A stretch of 64,000 nt of DNA, taken from Streptomyces sp. TBY4 (GTDB lineage: Bacteria > Actinomycetota > Actinomycetes > Streptomycetales > Streptomycetaceae). Under the pieces are notes generated by a model. It was not told the DNA's origin. It made no database searches and was given only the letters and a program-made list of their open reading frames with translations. Position numbers and translations under genes: made by a program. How positions within the stretch are numbered: the stretch's first letter is position 1; each line of letters opens with the position of its first letter. Where the stretch lies: positions 124,001-188,000 of the forward strand of contig NZ_JANAVF010000013.1 of the NCBI RefSeq assembly GCF_024213195.1, in the 5' to 3' direction. This document shows, piece after piece, positions 1-8,198 of the stretch.

Positions 1-54
1 CTGGATTTCCGCCCAGTCCCGGGCGACAAGCGTCGCCGTCGGCGTCGGTGTCAT
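1..54 (-). CDS. 5' end of a divergent gene (partial, unknown product)
   Basis: A reverse-strand reading frame starts with ATG at 54 and stays open to the window edge, encoding MTPTPTATLVARDWAEIQ. On the reverse strand the start is preceded by AGGAG about ten bases upstream, which is a convincing ribosome-binding site. Only 18 residues are visible, so no family can be assigned. It is transcribed away from proS, so the 55-196 gap must carry two divergent promoters. Confidence 0.45.
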   Translation of the reverse strand, partial: MTPTPTATLVARDWAEIQ

Positions 55-196
55 CGAAAGAGCGCTCCTGATTCCGTGTCGCCCCCTTGCCCCCGTTGCC
101 AGAGAACTCCCGATTCGCCCCCGCGTCCAGAGGAGCGCGCCACCCGATTCGCACCCGATTCACGTTCGGCCCTCCGGGCGCCGTACCATTCGCGCC

Positions 197-1609
197 ATGG
201 CAAAGGCACCCGTTCTCACCCCCCAAGCGGAGGATTTCCCCCGCTGGTACCAGGATCTGATCAACAAGGCCGAGCTGGCCGACAACGGTCCGGTACGCGG
301 CACCATGGTCATCCGACCGTACGGCTACGGGCTGTGGGAGCGGATGCAGCAGGAGATGGACGCGCGCATCAAGGACGCGGGCGCCCAGAACGCGTACTTC
401 CCGCTGTTCATCCCGCAGTCGTACCTGACGAAGGAAGCGGAGCACGTCGAGGGCTTCGCCCCCGAGCTCGCGGTCGTCACGCACGGCGGCGGCAAGGAGC
501 TCGAGGAGCCGGTCGTCGTCCGGCCCACCTCCGAGACGATCATCAACGACTACTTCTCCAAGTGGGTCCAGAGCTACCGCGACCTGCCCCTGCTGATCAA
601 CCAGTGGGCGAACGTGGTCCGCTGGGAGATGCGCCCGCGCGTGTTCCTCCGTACGAGCGAGTTCCTCTGGCAGGAGGGCCACACGGCCCACGTCTCCTAC
701 GAGGACGCCCGCGACTACGCCTCGCGCATCCACACGGACGTCTACGGCGACTTCATGACCAACGTGCTCGGCATCGACGTCGTCCTCGGCCGCAAGACCG
801 CCAAGGAGCGCTTCGCCGGCGCCATCAACACCCTCACCCTCGAGGGCATGATGGGCGACGGCAAGGCCCTGCAGCTCGGCACCAGCCACGAGCTCGGCAC
901 CAACTTCGCCAAGGCCTTCAACACGCAGTACCTGTCGAAGGAAGGCAAGCAGGAGCTCGTCTGGCAGACCTCGTGGGGAGTCTCCACCCGCATGGTCGGC
1001 GGCCTGATCATGTCGCACGGCGACGACAACGGCCTGCGGGTCCCGCCGCGCCTCGCGCACGTCCAGGTCGTCGTCATGGCGATCAAGGGCGACGAGGCCG
1101 TGGCGAAGGTCCGCGAGCTGGGCGCCCAGCTCAAGGCCGCGGGCCTGCGGGTGTTCGTCGACGACCGCGTCGACACCCCCTTCGGCCGCCGCGCCGTGGA
1201 CTGGGAGCTCAAGGGCGTACCGGTCCGCGTCGAGATCGGCCCCCGCGACCTGGAGGCCGGCACCGCGATGCTGGCCCGCCGCATCCCGGGCGGCAAGGAG
1301 GCCGTGCAGATCGCCGACCTCGCCGCCCTGCTGCCCAAGGTCCTGGAGGAGGACCAGGAGCAGCTGCTGCGCGAGTCCCGCGAGCGCCGCATCTCCCGTA
1401 CGTCCGACGTCTCGACCATCGAGGAGGCCGCCGAGGCCGCCATCGCCGGCGGCTGGGCGCGGATCCCGTGGGCCGACCTCGGCCCCGAGGGCGAGGCGAA
1501 GCTCGCCGAGCAGGCCGTCTCCGTACGCTGCCTGATCGCCGAGGACGGGTCGGTGCCGCAGGCGGACGACGCCCCCGGCAACCTCGCGATCGTCGCGCGC
1601 TCGTACTAG
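197..1609 (+). CDS. proS: Prolyl-tRNA synthetase, archaeal/eukaryal (type 3) form
   Basis: This 470-residue class II aminoacyl-tRNA synthetase charges tRNA-Pro with proline in the cytoplasm. The TSE proline-binding loop (RPTSET, about residues 109-114), motif 2 (about 141-165, with FLRTSEFLWQEGHT) and motif 3 (about 261-284, GVSTRMVGGL then HGDDNGLRVPP) are intact. An anticodon-binding domain follows. The protein ends in the C-terminal Tyr typical of the archaeal-like short form and lacks the bacterial editing insertion. No ribosome-binding site precedes the ATG; a TACCAT box at 184-189 lies seven bases upstream, so the mRNA may be leaderless. Streptomyces often carry a second, bacterial-type ProS elsewhere, so this could be the accessory copy. 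Confidence 0.95.
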   Translation: MAKAPVLTPQAEDFPRWYQDLINKAELADNGPVRGTMVIRPYGYGLWERMQQEMDARIKDAGAQNAYFPLFIPQSYLTKEAEHVEGFAPELAVVTHGGGKELEEPVVVRPTSETIINDYFSKWVQSYRDLPLLINQWANVVRWEMRPRVFLRTSEFLWQEGHTAHVSYEDARDYASRIHTDVYGDFMTNVLGIDVVLGRKTAKERFAGAINTLTLEGMMGDGKALQLGTSHELGTNFAKAFNTQYLSKEGKQELVWQTSWGVSTRMVGGLIMSHGDDNGLRVPPRLAHVQVVVMAIKGDEAVAKVRELGAQLKAAGLRVFVDDRVDTPFGRRAVDWELKGVPVRVEIGPRDLEAGTAMLARRIPGGKEAVQIADLAALLPKVLEEDQEQLLRESRERRISRTSDVSTIEEAAEAAIAGGWARIPWADLGPEGEAKLAEQAVSVRCLIAEDGSVPQADDAPGNLAIVARSY

Positions 1610-1842
1610 CCGACCCTCCTGACGGCTCCCACGCCCCGGCGCGCGGCACTCGCCGCGCGCCGGGGCGGTGCCCCGTCGGTGGGGCGGTCCCCGGTCGGTG
1701 GGCCGCGTTACGTACCGACTCCTCCGGAGATATGCGCACCCGTCCTCGTCGGGACGCATGAGACTGAACTGACTGGTACGTGCAAAAAATTTGGAATGGC
1801 CCGGAATCGGAACACCGGGGCACCCCGGCTCGTTGTCACGAC

Positions 1843-2439
1843 GTGAGCACGACACCACCTGTTCTCGCCGCAGAGCTGGCGCAGGCGTGGGCCGATATTC
1901 AGCGGTACCACCCCGAGCTGCCTGACCTTGCCGCGCCCGAGTCCCTGATCGGAGAGTCCTCGTCCGCCTGCGGCGCCGAGCTCTCCTTCGAGCGACTGCT
2001 GCACGAGGCAGTCCACGGCATCGCCGCAGCCCGCGGAGTGCGTGACACTTCGCGGGCCGGCCGCTACCACAACCGCAGGTTCCTCGCGATCGCCGAGGAG
2101 ATGGGGCTGGACCACACCGACGAGCCGCACGCGAGCAGCGGCTTCTCCCTGGTCACGCTCAATCCCGAGGCGAAGAAGCGCTACCGCCCCACCATGGAGC
2201 GCCTCCAGCGCGCGCTGAAGGCCCACACGGCCGCCACGGCCGCCGACACCAAGCGGAGCTTCCGCGGTCCGGCCGCCCGGCACGGGTCATCGGGCGGCGG
2301 AGTCCGCGTGAAGGCGGTCTGCGACTGCGGGCGCAACGTGCGCGTGGTCCCCTCCGTGCTGGCCCAGGCCCCGATCGTGTGCGGAGGCTGCATGAAGCCC
2401 TTCCGCATCCCGGACGTGGCCATCGCGGTGGCCTCCTGA
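1843..2439 (+). CDS. SprT-like zinc metalloprotein with C-terminal zinc ribbon
   Basis: I chose the GTG at 1843, giving 198 residues (STTPPVLAAEL...). Around residue 58 there is an HEAVH sequence (HExxH zincin motif) followed by an RYHNRRF stretch supplying a possible third ligand, as in SprT-like minigluzincins. The C-terminus has CDC...CGGC, spaced like a zinc ribbon. SprT/Spartan-type proteins act on DNA-protein crosslinks in other organisms; whether this one does is inference. It sits alone between proS and the rpsP operon. The family is widespread in Streptomyces and usually left as hypothetical. Confidence 0.75.
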   Translation: MSTTPPVLAAELAQAWADIQRYHPELPDLAAPESLIGESSSACGAELSFERLLHEAVHGIAAARGVRDTSRAGRYHNRRFLAIAEEMGLDHTDEPHASSGFSLVTLNPEAKKRYRPTMERLQRALKAHTAATAADTKRSFRGPAARHGSSGGGVRVKAVCDCGRNVRVVPSVLAQAPIVCGGCMKPFRIPDVAIAVAS

Positions 2440-2483
2440 CCCGGCGGGCGCGCTCCGCGACCTCCCGGCCGAGCGCGCCGCGG

Positions 2484-2500
2484 GCGTGTGGCACAATGGA
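2484..2500 (+). promoter_or_regulatory. Possible promoter of the rpsP operon
   Basis: A GGCACAAT box (CACAAT as a -10-like hexamer, about 2490-2495) lies 135 bases upstream of rpsP. No clear -35 box is visible. The same GCGCACAAT-type box occurs before the gene at 9521. Weak evidence, based on sequence resemblance only. Confidence 0.25.
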
Positions 2501-2630
2501 CAGCTGTACTCGACAGTCGCATAGGACCCCTCTCTCCTCCGGCTGACGCGTCCATCGGGCACCCGAGTACCGCAACCCCACGTGGCATCTCATGTGCCCA
2601 ACCACGTCAAGTTCAGGAGACACCACTCCA

Positions 2631-3074
2631 GTGGCAGTCAAGATCAAGCTCAAGCGCCTCGGCAAGATTCGCCAGCCGCACTACCGCATCGTCGTCGCGG
2701 ACGCCCGTACCCGTCGGGACGGTCGCGCGATCGAAGAGATCGGTATCTACCACCCGACGTACAACCCGTCGCGCATCGAGGTCAACGCCGAGCGTGCGCA
2801 GTACTGGCTGTCGGTCGGCGCCCAGCCCACCGAGGCTGTGCTCGCCATCCTGAAGCTCACCGGTGACTGGCAGGCGCACAAGGGCCTCCCGGCCCCCGCG
2901 CCGCTGCTGCAGCCGGCGACGAAGGAGAACAAGCGTCGCTCCTTCGACGAGTTCGCCAAGGCCCTCGAGGGCATCGGCGAGGGCAAGGGCGAAGCCATTA
3001 CCCAGAAGGCGAAGAAGGCCGACAAGAAGGCGGACGAGGCTGAGGCCGAGACCGCCGAGTCGACCGAGGCCTGA
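2631..3074 (+). CDS. rpsP: 30S ribosomal protein S16
   Basis: The 147-residue protein starts AVKIKLKRLGKIRQPHYRIVVADART, the signature of S16, which is needed for small-subunit assembly. The GTG at 2631 is chosen because it gives the canonical N-terminus and is preceded by CAGGAG about 12 bases upstream; an in-frame ATG at 2592 would add 13 unrelated residues. From about residue 105 there is a charged Lys/Glu/Ala-rich tail, as seen in actinobacterial S16. It heads rpsP-khpA-rimM-trmD-rplS, and the khpA start is two bases after its stop. Confidence 0.97.
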   Translation: MAVKIKLKRLGKIRQPHYRIVVADARTRRDGRAIEEIGIYHPTYNPSRIEVNAERAQYWLSVGAQPTEAVLAILKLTGDWQAHKGLPAPAPLLQPATKENKRRSFDEFAKALEGIGEGKGEAITQKAKKADKKADEAEAETAESTEA

Positions 3075-3076
3075 GC

Positions 3077-3316
3077 ATGCTCGAGGAGGCTCTTGAGCAC
3101 CTCGTGAAGGGCATCGTGGACAACCCCGACGAAGTGCAGGTCGCCTCGCGCAACCTGCGCCGCGGGCAGGTGCTGGAGGTCCGGGTCCACCCCGACGACC
3201 TCGGCAAGGTGATCGGCCGCAACGGCCGCACCGCACGTGCCCTGCGTACCGTCGTGGGCGCCATCGGCGGCCGGGGGATCCGCGTCGACCTCGTCGACGT
3301 GGACCAGGTCCGCTGA
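3077..3316 (+). CDS. khpA: KH-domain RNA-binding protein KhpA (YlqC family)
   Basis: A 79-residue protein that is essentially a single type II KH domain, with the GxxG loop in KVIGRNGRTARAL (about residues 48-60). KhpA proteins bind RNA, usually paired with KhpB/Jag, and influence cell division and RNA stability in Gram-positive bacteria. Its position between rpsP and rimM is the classic one in Firmicutes and Actinobacteria. The two-base gap after rpsP implies translational coupling. The length is normal for the family. Confidence 0.92.
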   Translation: MLEEALEHLVKGIVDNPDEVQVASRNLRRGQVLEVRVHPDDLGKVIGRNGRTARALRTVVGAIGGRGIRVDLVDVDQVR

Positions 3317-3333
3317 AGAGTTGAATCACCGGC

Positions 3334-3371
3334 ACGGGCCGGGGAGGGCGATTGCGCCCGCCCCGGCCCGT
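3334..3371 (+). terminator. Strong GC hairpin between khpA and rimM
   Basis: ACGGGCCGGGG (3334-3344) pairs with CCCCGGCCCGT (3361-3371), and inside it GGGCG pairs with CGCCC around an ATTG loop. No U-tract follows, as is common in actinomycetes. It lies inside the ribosomal-protein/tRNA-modification operon, so it may attenuate read-through and lower rimM-trmD-rplS expression relative to rpsP. Confidence 0.6.
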
Positions 3372-3396
3372 CGTCGTCTGAACAGGAGAAGAGACA

Positions 3397-4020
3397 GTGG
3401 AGCTGGTAGTCGCGCGGATCGGCCGCGCCCACGGGATCAAGGGTGAGGTCACCGTCGAGGTGCGGACCGACGAGCCGGAGCTCCGGCTCTCGCCCGGCGC
3501 CGTGCTCCGCACCGAACCGGCATCGACGGGTCCGCTGACCATCGAGGCCGGCCGGGTGCACAGCGGCCGCCTCCTGCTCCGCTTCGCGGGCGTCGGCGAC
3601 CGCACCGCGGCCGAGGCGCTGCGCAACACCCTGCTGATCGCGGAAGTCGACCCGTCCGAGCTCCCGGAGGAGGAGGACGAGTACTACGACCACCAGCTGA
3701 TGGACCTGGACGTGGTGCTGGAGGACGGCACCGTGATCGGCCGGATCACCGAGATCTCCCACCTGCCCTCGCAGGACCTCTTCATCGTCGAGCGGCCGGA
3801 CGGCACCGAGGTGATGGTCCCCTTCGTCGAGGAGATCGTCGCCGAGATCGACCTGGACGAGCAGCGCTGCGTCATCACCCCGCCCCCCGGCCTGCTCGAC
3901 GAGCGCGACGCGGTCGTCGCCTCGACCCGCGACGAGGAGGGCGAGGACGCCAAGGACTCTGCGGACGCCGAGAACTCCGCGAACACCGAGGCCGCCAAGG
4001 ACTCCGGGGACGAAGCCTGA
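3397..4020 (+). CDS. rimM: 16S rRNA processing protein RimM
   Basis: RimM is a 30S-assembly factor that acts late in maturation of the head domain and contacts S19. The 207-residue protein has the RimM N-terminal barrel (ELVVARIGRAHGIKGEVTVEVRTD...) and a PRC-barrel domain (YYDHQLMDLDVVLEDG...EVMVPFVEEIV). A non-conserved acidic Asp/Glu/Ala tail covers the last 40 or so residues. The GTG at 3397 follows AGGAGAAGAG. The stop overlaps the trmD start by one base (TGATG). Confidence 0.95.
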   Translation: MELVVARIGRAHGIKGEVTVEVRTDEPELRLSPGAVLRTEPASTGPLTIEAGRVHSGRLLLRFAGVGDRTAAEALRNTLLIAEVDPSELPEEEDEYYDHQLMDLDVVLEDGTVIGRITEISHLPSQDLFIVERPDGTEVMVPFVEEIVAEIDLDEQRCVITPPPGLLDERDAVVASTRDEEGEDAKDSADAENSANTEAAKDSGDEA

Positions 4021-4841
4021 TGCGTCTCGACGTCGTCACGATCTTCCCCGAGTACCTCGAACCGCTCAACGTCTCCCTGGTCGGCAAGGCGCGCTCGCGC
4101 GGCCAGCTCGACGTACACGTCCACGACCTGCGGGACTGGACGTACGACCGGCACAACACGGTGGACGACACCCCGTACGGCGGCGGCCCCGGCATGGTCA
4201 TGAAGACCGAGCCGTGGGGCGAGGCCCTGGACGCGGCGCTGGCCGACGGCTACGAGGCGGGCGCGCACGGGCCCGTCATCGTCGTCCCCACCCCCAGCGG
4301 CCGGCCGTTCACCCAGGAACTGGCCGTCGAGCTCTCCGAACGCCCCTGGCTGATCTTCACCCCGGCCCGGTACGAGGGCATCGACCGCCGGGTCATGGAC
4401 GAGTACGCCACGCGCCTGCCGGTCTACGAGGTGTCCATCGGCGACTACGTCCTGGCCGGCGGCGAGGCGGCCGTCCTGGTCGTCACCGAGGCCGTGGCCC
4501 GGCTGCTGCCGGGGGTGCTCGGCAACGCCGAATCGCACCGCGACGACTCCTTCGCGCCGGGGGACATGGCCAACCTGCTGGAGGGGCCCGTCTACACCAA
4601 GCCCCCGGAGTGGCGCGGCCACGGGATCCCGGACGTGCTGGTCAGCGGCCACCACGGCAAGATCGCCCGGTGGCGCCGCGACGAGGCCTTCCGCCGCACG
4701 GCCGCCAACCGCCCGGATCTGATCGAGCGCTGCGAGGCCTCCGCCTTCGACAAGAAGGACCGCGAGCTGCTGAGCATCCTCGGCTGGAAGCCGTCCCCCG
4801 ACGGACGATTTTGGCGCAGGCCGCAGACCGTGGAAGAATAG
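4020..4841 (+). CDS. trmD: tRNA (guanine-37-N1)-methyltransferase TrmD
   Basis: This SPOUT-class enzyme methylates G37 of tRNAs to prevent +1 frameshifting. The 273-residue protein begins MRLDVVTIFPEYL and has the DDTPYGGGPGMVM loop and the trefoil-knot SAM site (YEGIDRRVMDEY, then EVSIGDYVLAGGEAAVLV). A C-terminal helical domain contains GHHGKIARWRR. It is translationally coupled to rimM and followed by rplS. The length is normal. Confidence 0.97.
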   Translation: MRLDVVTIFPEYLEPLNVSLVGKARSRGQLDVHVHDLRDWTYDRHNTVDDTPYGGGPGMVMKTEPWGEALDAALADGYEAGAHGPVIVVPTPSGRPFTQELAVELSERPWLIFTPARYEGIDRRVMDEYATRLPVYEVSIGDYVLAGGEAAVLVVTEAVARLLPGVLGNAESHRDDSFAPGDMANLLEGPVYTKPPEWRGHGIPDVLVSGHHGKIARWRRDEAFRRTAANRPDLIERCEASAFDKKDRELLSILGWKPSPDGRFWRRPQTVEE

Positions 4842-4858
4842 GCGGCTGCTGTGTGCTC

Positions 4859-4893
4859 GCGTACGCCCCTGCCACAGGGGGACCGTCGTACGC
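4859..4893 (+). promoter_or_regulatory. Hairpin in the rplS leader
   Basis: GCGTACG (4859-4865) pairs with CGTACGC (4887-4893), enclosing CCCCTG-CCA-CAGGGG. It lies in the 134-base gap between trmD and rplS. L19 leaders are known to bind ribosomal protein in some bacteria. Whether this is such a leader or a terminator/attenuator is inference. Confidence 0.4.
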
Positions 4894-4975
4894 CGAGTCC
4901 CGCGGCAACCGAATTCTCTCCGGAAACCCCGCATCGGCGACCTGTGGCGTCATGCGAAGAAAGCAGACGAATCAC

Positions 4976-5326
4976 ATGTCTCACCTGCTCGATGGCGTCA
5001 ACGCCGCCACCCTGCGTTCGGACCTCCCGGCCTTCCGCCCGGGTGACACCGTCAACGTGCACGTCCGCGTGATCGAGGGCAGCCGCTCCCGTATCCAGCA
5101 GTTCAAGGGTGTCGTCATCCGCCGCCAGGGCTCGGGCGTCTCCGAGACCTTCACGGTCCGCAAGGTCTCCTTCAGCGTCGGCGTGGAGCGTACCTTCCCG
5201 GTCCACTCCCCGATCTTCGAGAAGATCGAGCTCGTCACCCGCGGTGACGTGCGTCGCGCCAAGCTGTACTTCCTCCGTGAGCTCCGCGGCAAGGCCGCGA
5301 AGATCAAGGAGAAGCGCGACCGCTGA
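4976..5326 (+). CDS. rplS: 50S ribosomal protein L19
   Basis: The 116-residue protein MSHLLDGVNAATLRSDLPAF... carries the L19 core (RPGDTVNVHVRVIEGSRSRIQ, FKGVVIRRQGSGVSETFTVRK). L19 sits at the 30S-50S interface. The ATG at 4976 gives the conserved N-terminus. It closes the ribosomal operon and is followed after 44 bases by the signal peptidase cluster, an arrangement (rplS-lepB) conserved in actinobacteria. Confidence 0.97.
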   Translation: MSHLLDGVNAATLRSDLPAFRPGDTVNVHVRVIEGSRSRIQQFKGVVIRRQGSGVSETFTVRKVSFSVGVERTFPVHSPIFEKIELVTRGDVRRAKLYFLRELRGKAAKIKEKRDR

Positions 5327-5370
5327 TCTGCTCCCGGAGTTCAGGGGAAGGCCGGATAGGCTCGCCCCCG

Positions 5371-6225
5371 ATGGACACCGAAGCACCTCACACGCAGCGC
5401 GGCCACTCTTCCCCCGGCGAGGGGGAGGGGCGGTCGCGTTTCGTGCTTTCCGGAGCCGGTCCCGCACCTGATGCCGGCCCTGATCCGGTCGCCGGGACGG
5501 TCCCGGACGTCGGGACGGACCCGGGTGTCGGGACGGACCCGGGCGTCGAGACGGACCCGGCCGCGGAGGCGGACCCCGGCAAGGCCGGCTGGCTGACCTG
5601 GCGGCGCGCCGGGCTGATCGGCGCGGCCTGCACCGTCTTCCTGCTGCTGTTCAGCAATTTCGTGGTCCAGCCCTTCCTGATCCCGAGCCGCTCGATGGAG
5701 CCCACGCTCGCCGTCGGGGACCGGGTGCTGGTCAACAAGCTGGCGTACCGTTTCGGCGGCCTGCCGCAGCGCGGGGACGTCGTGGTCTTCGACGGCACCG
5801 GCTCCTTCGTACGGGAGGACCCGGACGGGAGTCCCCTCGCCGACGCCCTGCACGGGGCGGCCTCGGCGCTCGGACTCGCCGAGCCCGCCGACACCGATTT
5901 CGTGAAGCGGGTCGTGGGCGTCGGCGGCGACGACGTGGTGTGCGACGGGAAGGGCCGGATCAAGGTCAACGGGGTGCCGCTGGACGAGCCGTACCTCTTC
6001 CCCGGTGACTCGGGATCGAAAGTGCCGTTCCGCGTCGTCGTGCCCCTTGGGCACCTGTGGGTCATGGGTGATCATCGTTCCCAGTCCCGGGACTCCCGGG
6101 ACCACCTCGGTGAGCCGGGCGGGGGGATGGTGCCGGTGGAGAAGGTGATCGGGCGGGCCGACTGGATCGGCTGGCCGGTGTCCCGCTGGGGTGGCGCGGG
6201 CTCCACGGGCGGCGGCCATGGGTAG
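5371..6225 (+). CDS. sipW: Type I signal peptidase SipW
   Basis: A membrane serine protease that removes signal peptides from exported proteins. The 284-residue protein has a variable Pro/Asp/Gly-rich cytoplasmic N-terminus, one membrane segment (about 82-103, GLIGAACTVFLLLFSNFVVQ) and the catalytic box PSRSMEPTL (nucleophile Ser). The general-base Lys is in VKRVVGVGG, and box E is MGDHRSQSRDSRDH. There is no C-terminal membrane anchor. It is the first of four adjacent paralogues, and its stop overlaps sipX by eight bases. S. lividans has the same sipW-X-Y-Z cluster; the symbol is assigned by position. Confidence 0.9.
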   Translation: MDTEAPHTQRGHSSPGEGEGRSRFVLSGAGPAPDAGPDPVAGTVPDVGTDPGVGTDPGVETDPAAEADPGKAGWLTWRRAGLIGAACTVFLLLFSNFVVQPFLIPSRSMEPTLAVGDRVLVNKLAYRFGGLPQRGDVVVFDGTGSFVREDPDGSPLADALHGAASALGLAEPADTDFVKRVVGVGGDDVVCDGKGRIKVNGVPLDEPYLFPGDSGSKVPFRVVVPLGHLWVMGDHRSQSRDSRDHLGEPGGGMVPVEKVIGRADWIGWPVSRWGGAGSTGGGHG

Positions 6226-7126
6226 CCGCGGGCGGCCGAGGGGCGGCGACCGGTACGAGGACGAGCACGCGGACGCGGACTTTGGCGCGGACCCCTACCT
6301 GGCCCCGGAGCCCGAGCCCGAGCCCGACGGGGCCGCCGCGCCCGCGGAGCCCGGCGGCCGGGCCGAACGGCGCCGTCTCGCCCGCCGGGTCCGGCGCAGA
6401 CGGCGTACCCGCCGGGCGGGGGAGCTGCCCCTGCTGGTGGTGGTCGCGCTCTGCATCGCCCTGATCCTCAAGACCTTCCTCGTCCAGGCCTTCTTCATCC
6501 CGTCGGGCTCCATGGAGCAGACGATCCGGATCGGCGACCGGGTCCTGGTGGACAAGCTCACCCCGTGGTTCGGCTCCGAGGTCGAGCGCGGGGACGTGGT
6601 CGTGTTCAAGGACCCGGGGGGCTGGCTGGGTGCCGACAGCCTCCCGCCCGCCGAGGACCCGGTGGGCGTCAAGCAGATCAAGCAGGCCCTCACCTTCATC
6701 GGCCTGCTGCCCTCGGCGAACGAACAGGACCTGATCAAGCGGGTCATCGGCGTCGGCGGGGACAGCGTGAAGTGCTGCGACTCCCGGGGCCGGGTCAGCG
6801 TCAACGGTTCGCCCCTCGACGAGCCCTACGTGAACCCGGGCAACGCTCCCTCGGAGATCCGCTTCGAGGTGCAGGTGCCCGCCGGGCGGATCTTCGTCAT
6901 GGGTGACCACCGGGCGAATTCCGCCGACTCCCGCTACCACCTCGACGAGGCCCTCCACGGCACGATCGACGTGAAGGACGTGGTCGGCCAGGCCGTGGTG
7001 ATCGCCTGGCCCTTCGGGCACTGGCAGCGGCTGGAACAGCCCGCCACCTTCCGCATGGTTCCGGACCAGGCGCGCGGCGGTCGCCGCGCGCCCCGTAGGC
7101 GCCGGGGCAGCTCCTCGTTCGCATAG
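6218..7126 (+). CDS. sipX: Type I signal peptidase SipX
   Basis: The 302-residue protein starts MGSRGRPRGGDRYEDE; ATG 6218 is used because it overlaps the sipW stop. It has a long charged N-terminus, one membrane segment (ELPLLVVVALCIALILKTFLV), the Ser box PSGSMEQTI, the Lys in IKRVIGVGGDS, and MGDHRANSADSRYH. There is an insertion of about 35 residues between the Ser and Lys boxes relative to SipZ. It is co-transcribed with sipW by overlap. Confidence 0.9.
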   Translation: MGSRGRPRGGDRYEDEHADADFGADPYLAPEPEPEPDGAAAPAEPGGRAERRRLARRVRRRRRTRRAGELPLLVVVALCIALILKTFLVQAFFIPSGSMEQTIRIGDRVLVDKLTPWFGSEVERGDVVVFKDPGGWLGADSLPPAEDPVGVKQIKQALTFIGLLPSANEQDLIKRVIGVGGDSVKCCDSRGRVSVNGSPLDEPYVNPGNAPSEIRFEVQVPAGRIFVMGDHRANSADSRYHLDEALHGTIDVKDVVGQAVVIAWPFGHWQRLEQPATFRMVPDQARGGRRAPRRRRGSSSFA

Positions 7127-7230
7127 TGTGTCCTTGGTCTCCCGCGCCTTAGGGAACTCCCGCTCGTTAGGGGAGGGGAGGGCCCGTGCCTCATCAGGTC
7201 CGGGCGTGGATTTCCGAACGAGGAGTGGAT

Positions 7231-8154
7231 GTGGGGGACGTGGCGGTTGGTGCACGGTCCGGACGCGACGAGGGCGGCGAGGAGCCGAACAGCTCCTCCG
7301 GATCCGATGCCGTCGAGAACGACGGCGACGCGCAGGACGGCGCCGCGGCACGCCCGCACCGTTCGTTCTGGAAGGAGCTGCCGCTCCTGATCGGCATCGC
7401 CCTGCTGCTCGCTCTGCTGATCAAGACCTTCCTGGTGCAGGCGTTCTCCATCCCCTCCGACTCGATGCAGAACACCCTGCAGCGCGGCGACCGGGTGCTC
7501 GTGGACAAGCTGACGCCGTGGTTCGGATCGGAGCCCGAGCGCGGCGAGGTCGTGGTCTTCCACGACCCGGCGAACTGGCTGAGCGGGGAGCCCACCCCGG
7601 ACCCCAACATCGCCCAGAAGGCCCTCAGCTGGATCGGCCTCATGCCGTCCGCCGAGGAGAAGGACCTGATCAAGCGGACGATCGCCATCGGCGGTGACAC
7701 GGTCGAGTGCAAGAAGGGGGGACCGGTCGTCGTCAACGGCAAGGAGCTCGACGAGCCGTACATCTTCCCGGGCAACACCCCGTGCGACGACTTCCCCTTC
7801 GGTCCGCTCACCGTGCCCAAGGGCAAGATCTGGGTGATGGGCGACCACCGGCAGAACTCGCAGGACTCCCGCTACCACCAGCAGGACGCCACCCAGGGCT
7901 TCGTACCCGTCAGCGATGTCGTCGGACGGGCCGTCGTGGTCGCGTGGCCGGTCACCCGCTGGTCCACCCTGCCGATCCCGGACACCTACGACCAGCCGGG
8001 CATCGGTACGCAGACCAAGGCCACCGCCCTCGGCCTGGGCGCCGCCGGACTGGCGCCGGTCGGGCTCGGCCCGGTAGCGCTCGGGTTCGCCGGCGCGGTG
8101 CCGGTCGTGCTCTGGCGCAGGCGGAGGCTGACCGCGGGGCGTACCGGCAGGTAG
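7231..8154 (+). CDS. sipY: Type I signal peptidase SipY
   Basis: I favour the GTG at 7231 because AGGAG at 7221-7225 is correctly spaced; GTG 7186 and 7225 are in-frame alternatives. The 307-residue protein has an N-terminal membrane segment (LPLLIGIALLLALLIKTFLV), the Ser box PSDSMQNTL, the Lys in LIKRTIAIGGDT and MGDHRQNSQDSRYH. A C-terminal Gly/Ala/Leu membrane segment is followed by an Arg-rich end, so it is two-span, unlike SipW and SipX. In S. lividans SipY is a major signal peptidase; the same role here is inferred. Confidence 0.9.
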   Translation: MGDVAVGARSGRDEGGEEPNSSSGSDAVENDGDAQDGAAARPHRSFWKELPLLIGIALLLALLIKTFLVQAFSIPSDSMQNTLQRGDRVLVDKLTPWFGSEPERGEVVVFHDPANWLSGEPTPDPNIAQKALSWIGLMPSAEEKDLIKRTIAIGGDTVECKKGGPVVVNGKELDEPYIFPGNTPCDDFPFGPLTVPKGKIWVMGDHRQNSQDSRYHQQDATQGFVPVSDVVGRAVVVAWPVTRWSTLPIPDTYDQPGIGTQTKATALGLGAAGLAPVGLGPVALGFAGAVPVVLWRRRRLTAGRTGR

Positions 8155-8198
8155 GGTGCCGCCCAGGTCGACGATCTCCGAGTGTGGGGGCGCTTGAA

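Noticed and set aside
742..1581. Long antisense open frames over proS and most other genes
   Set aside because: High third-position G+C creates long reverse frames; they lack ribosome-binding sites, have Arg/Ala/Pro-rich composition and overlap clear genes.
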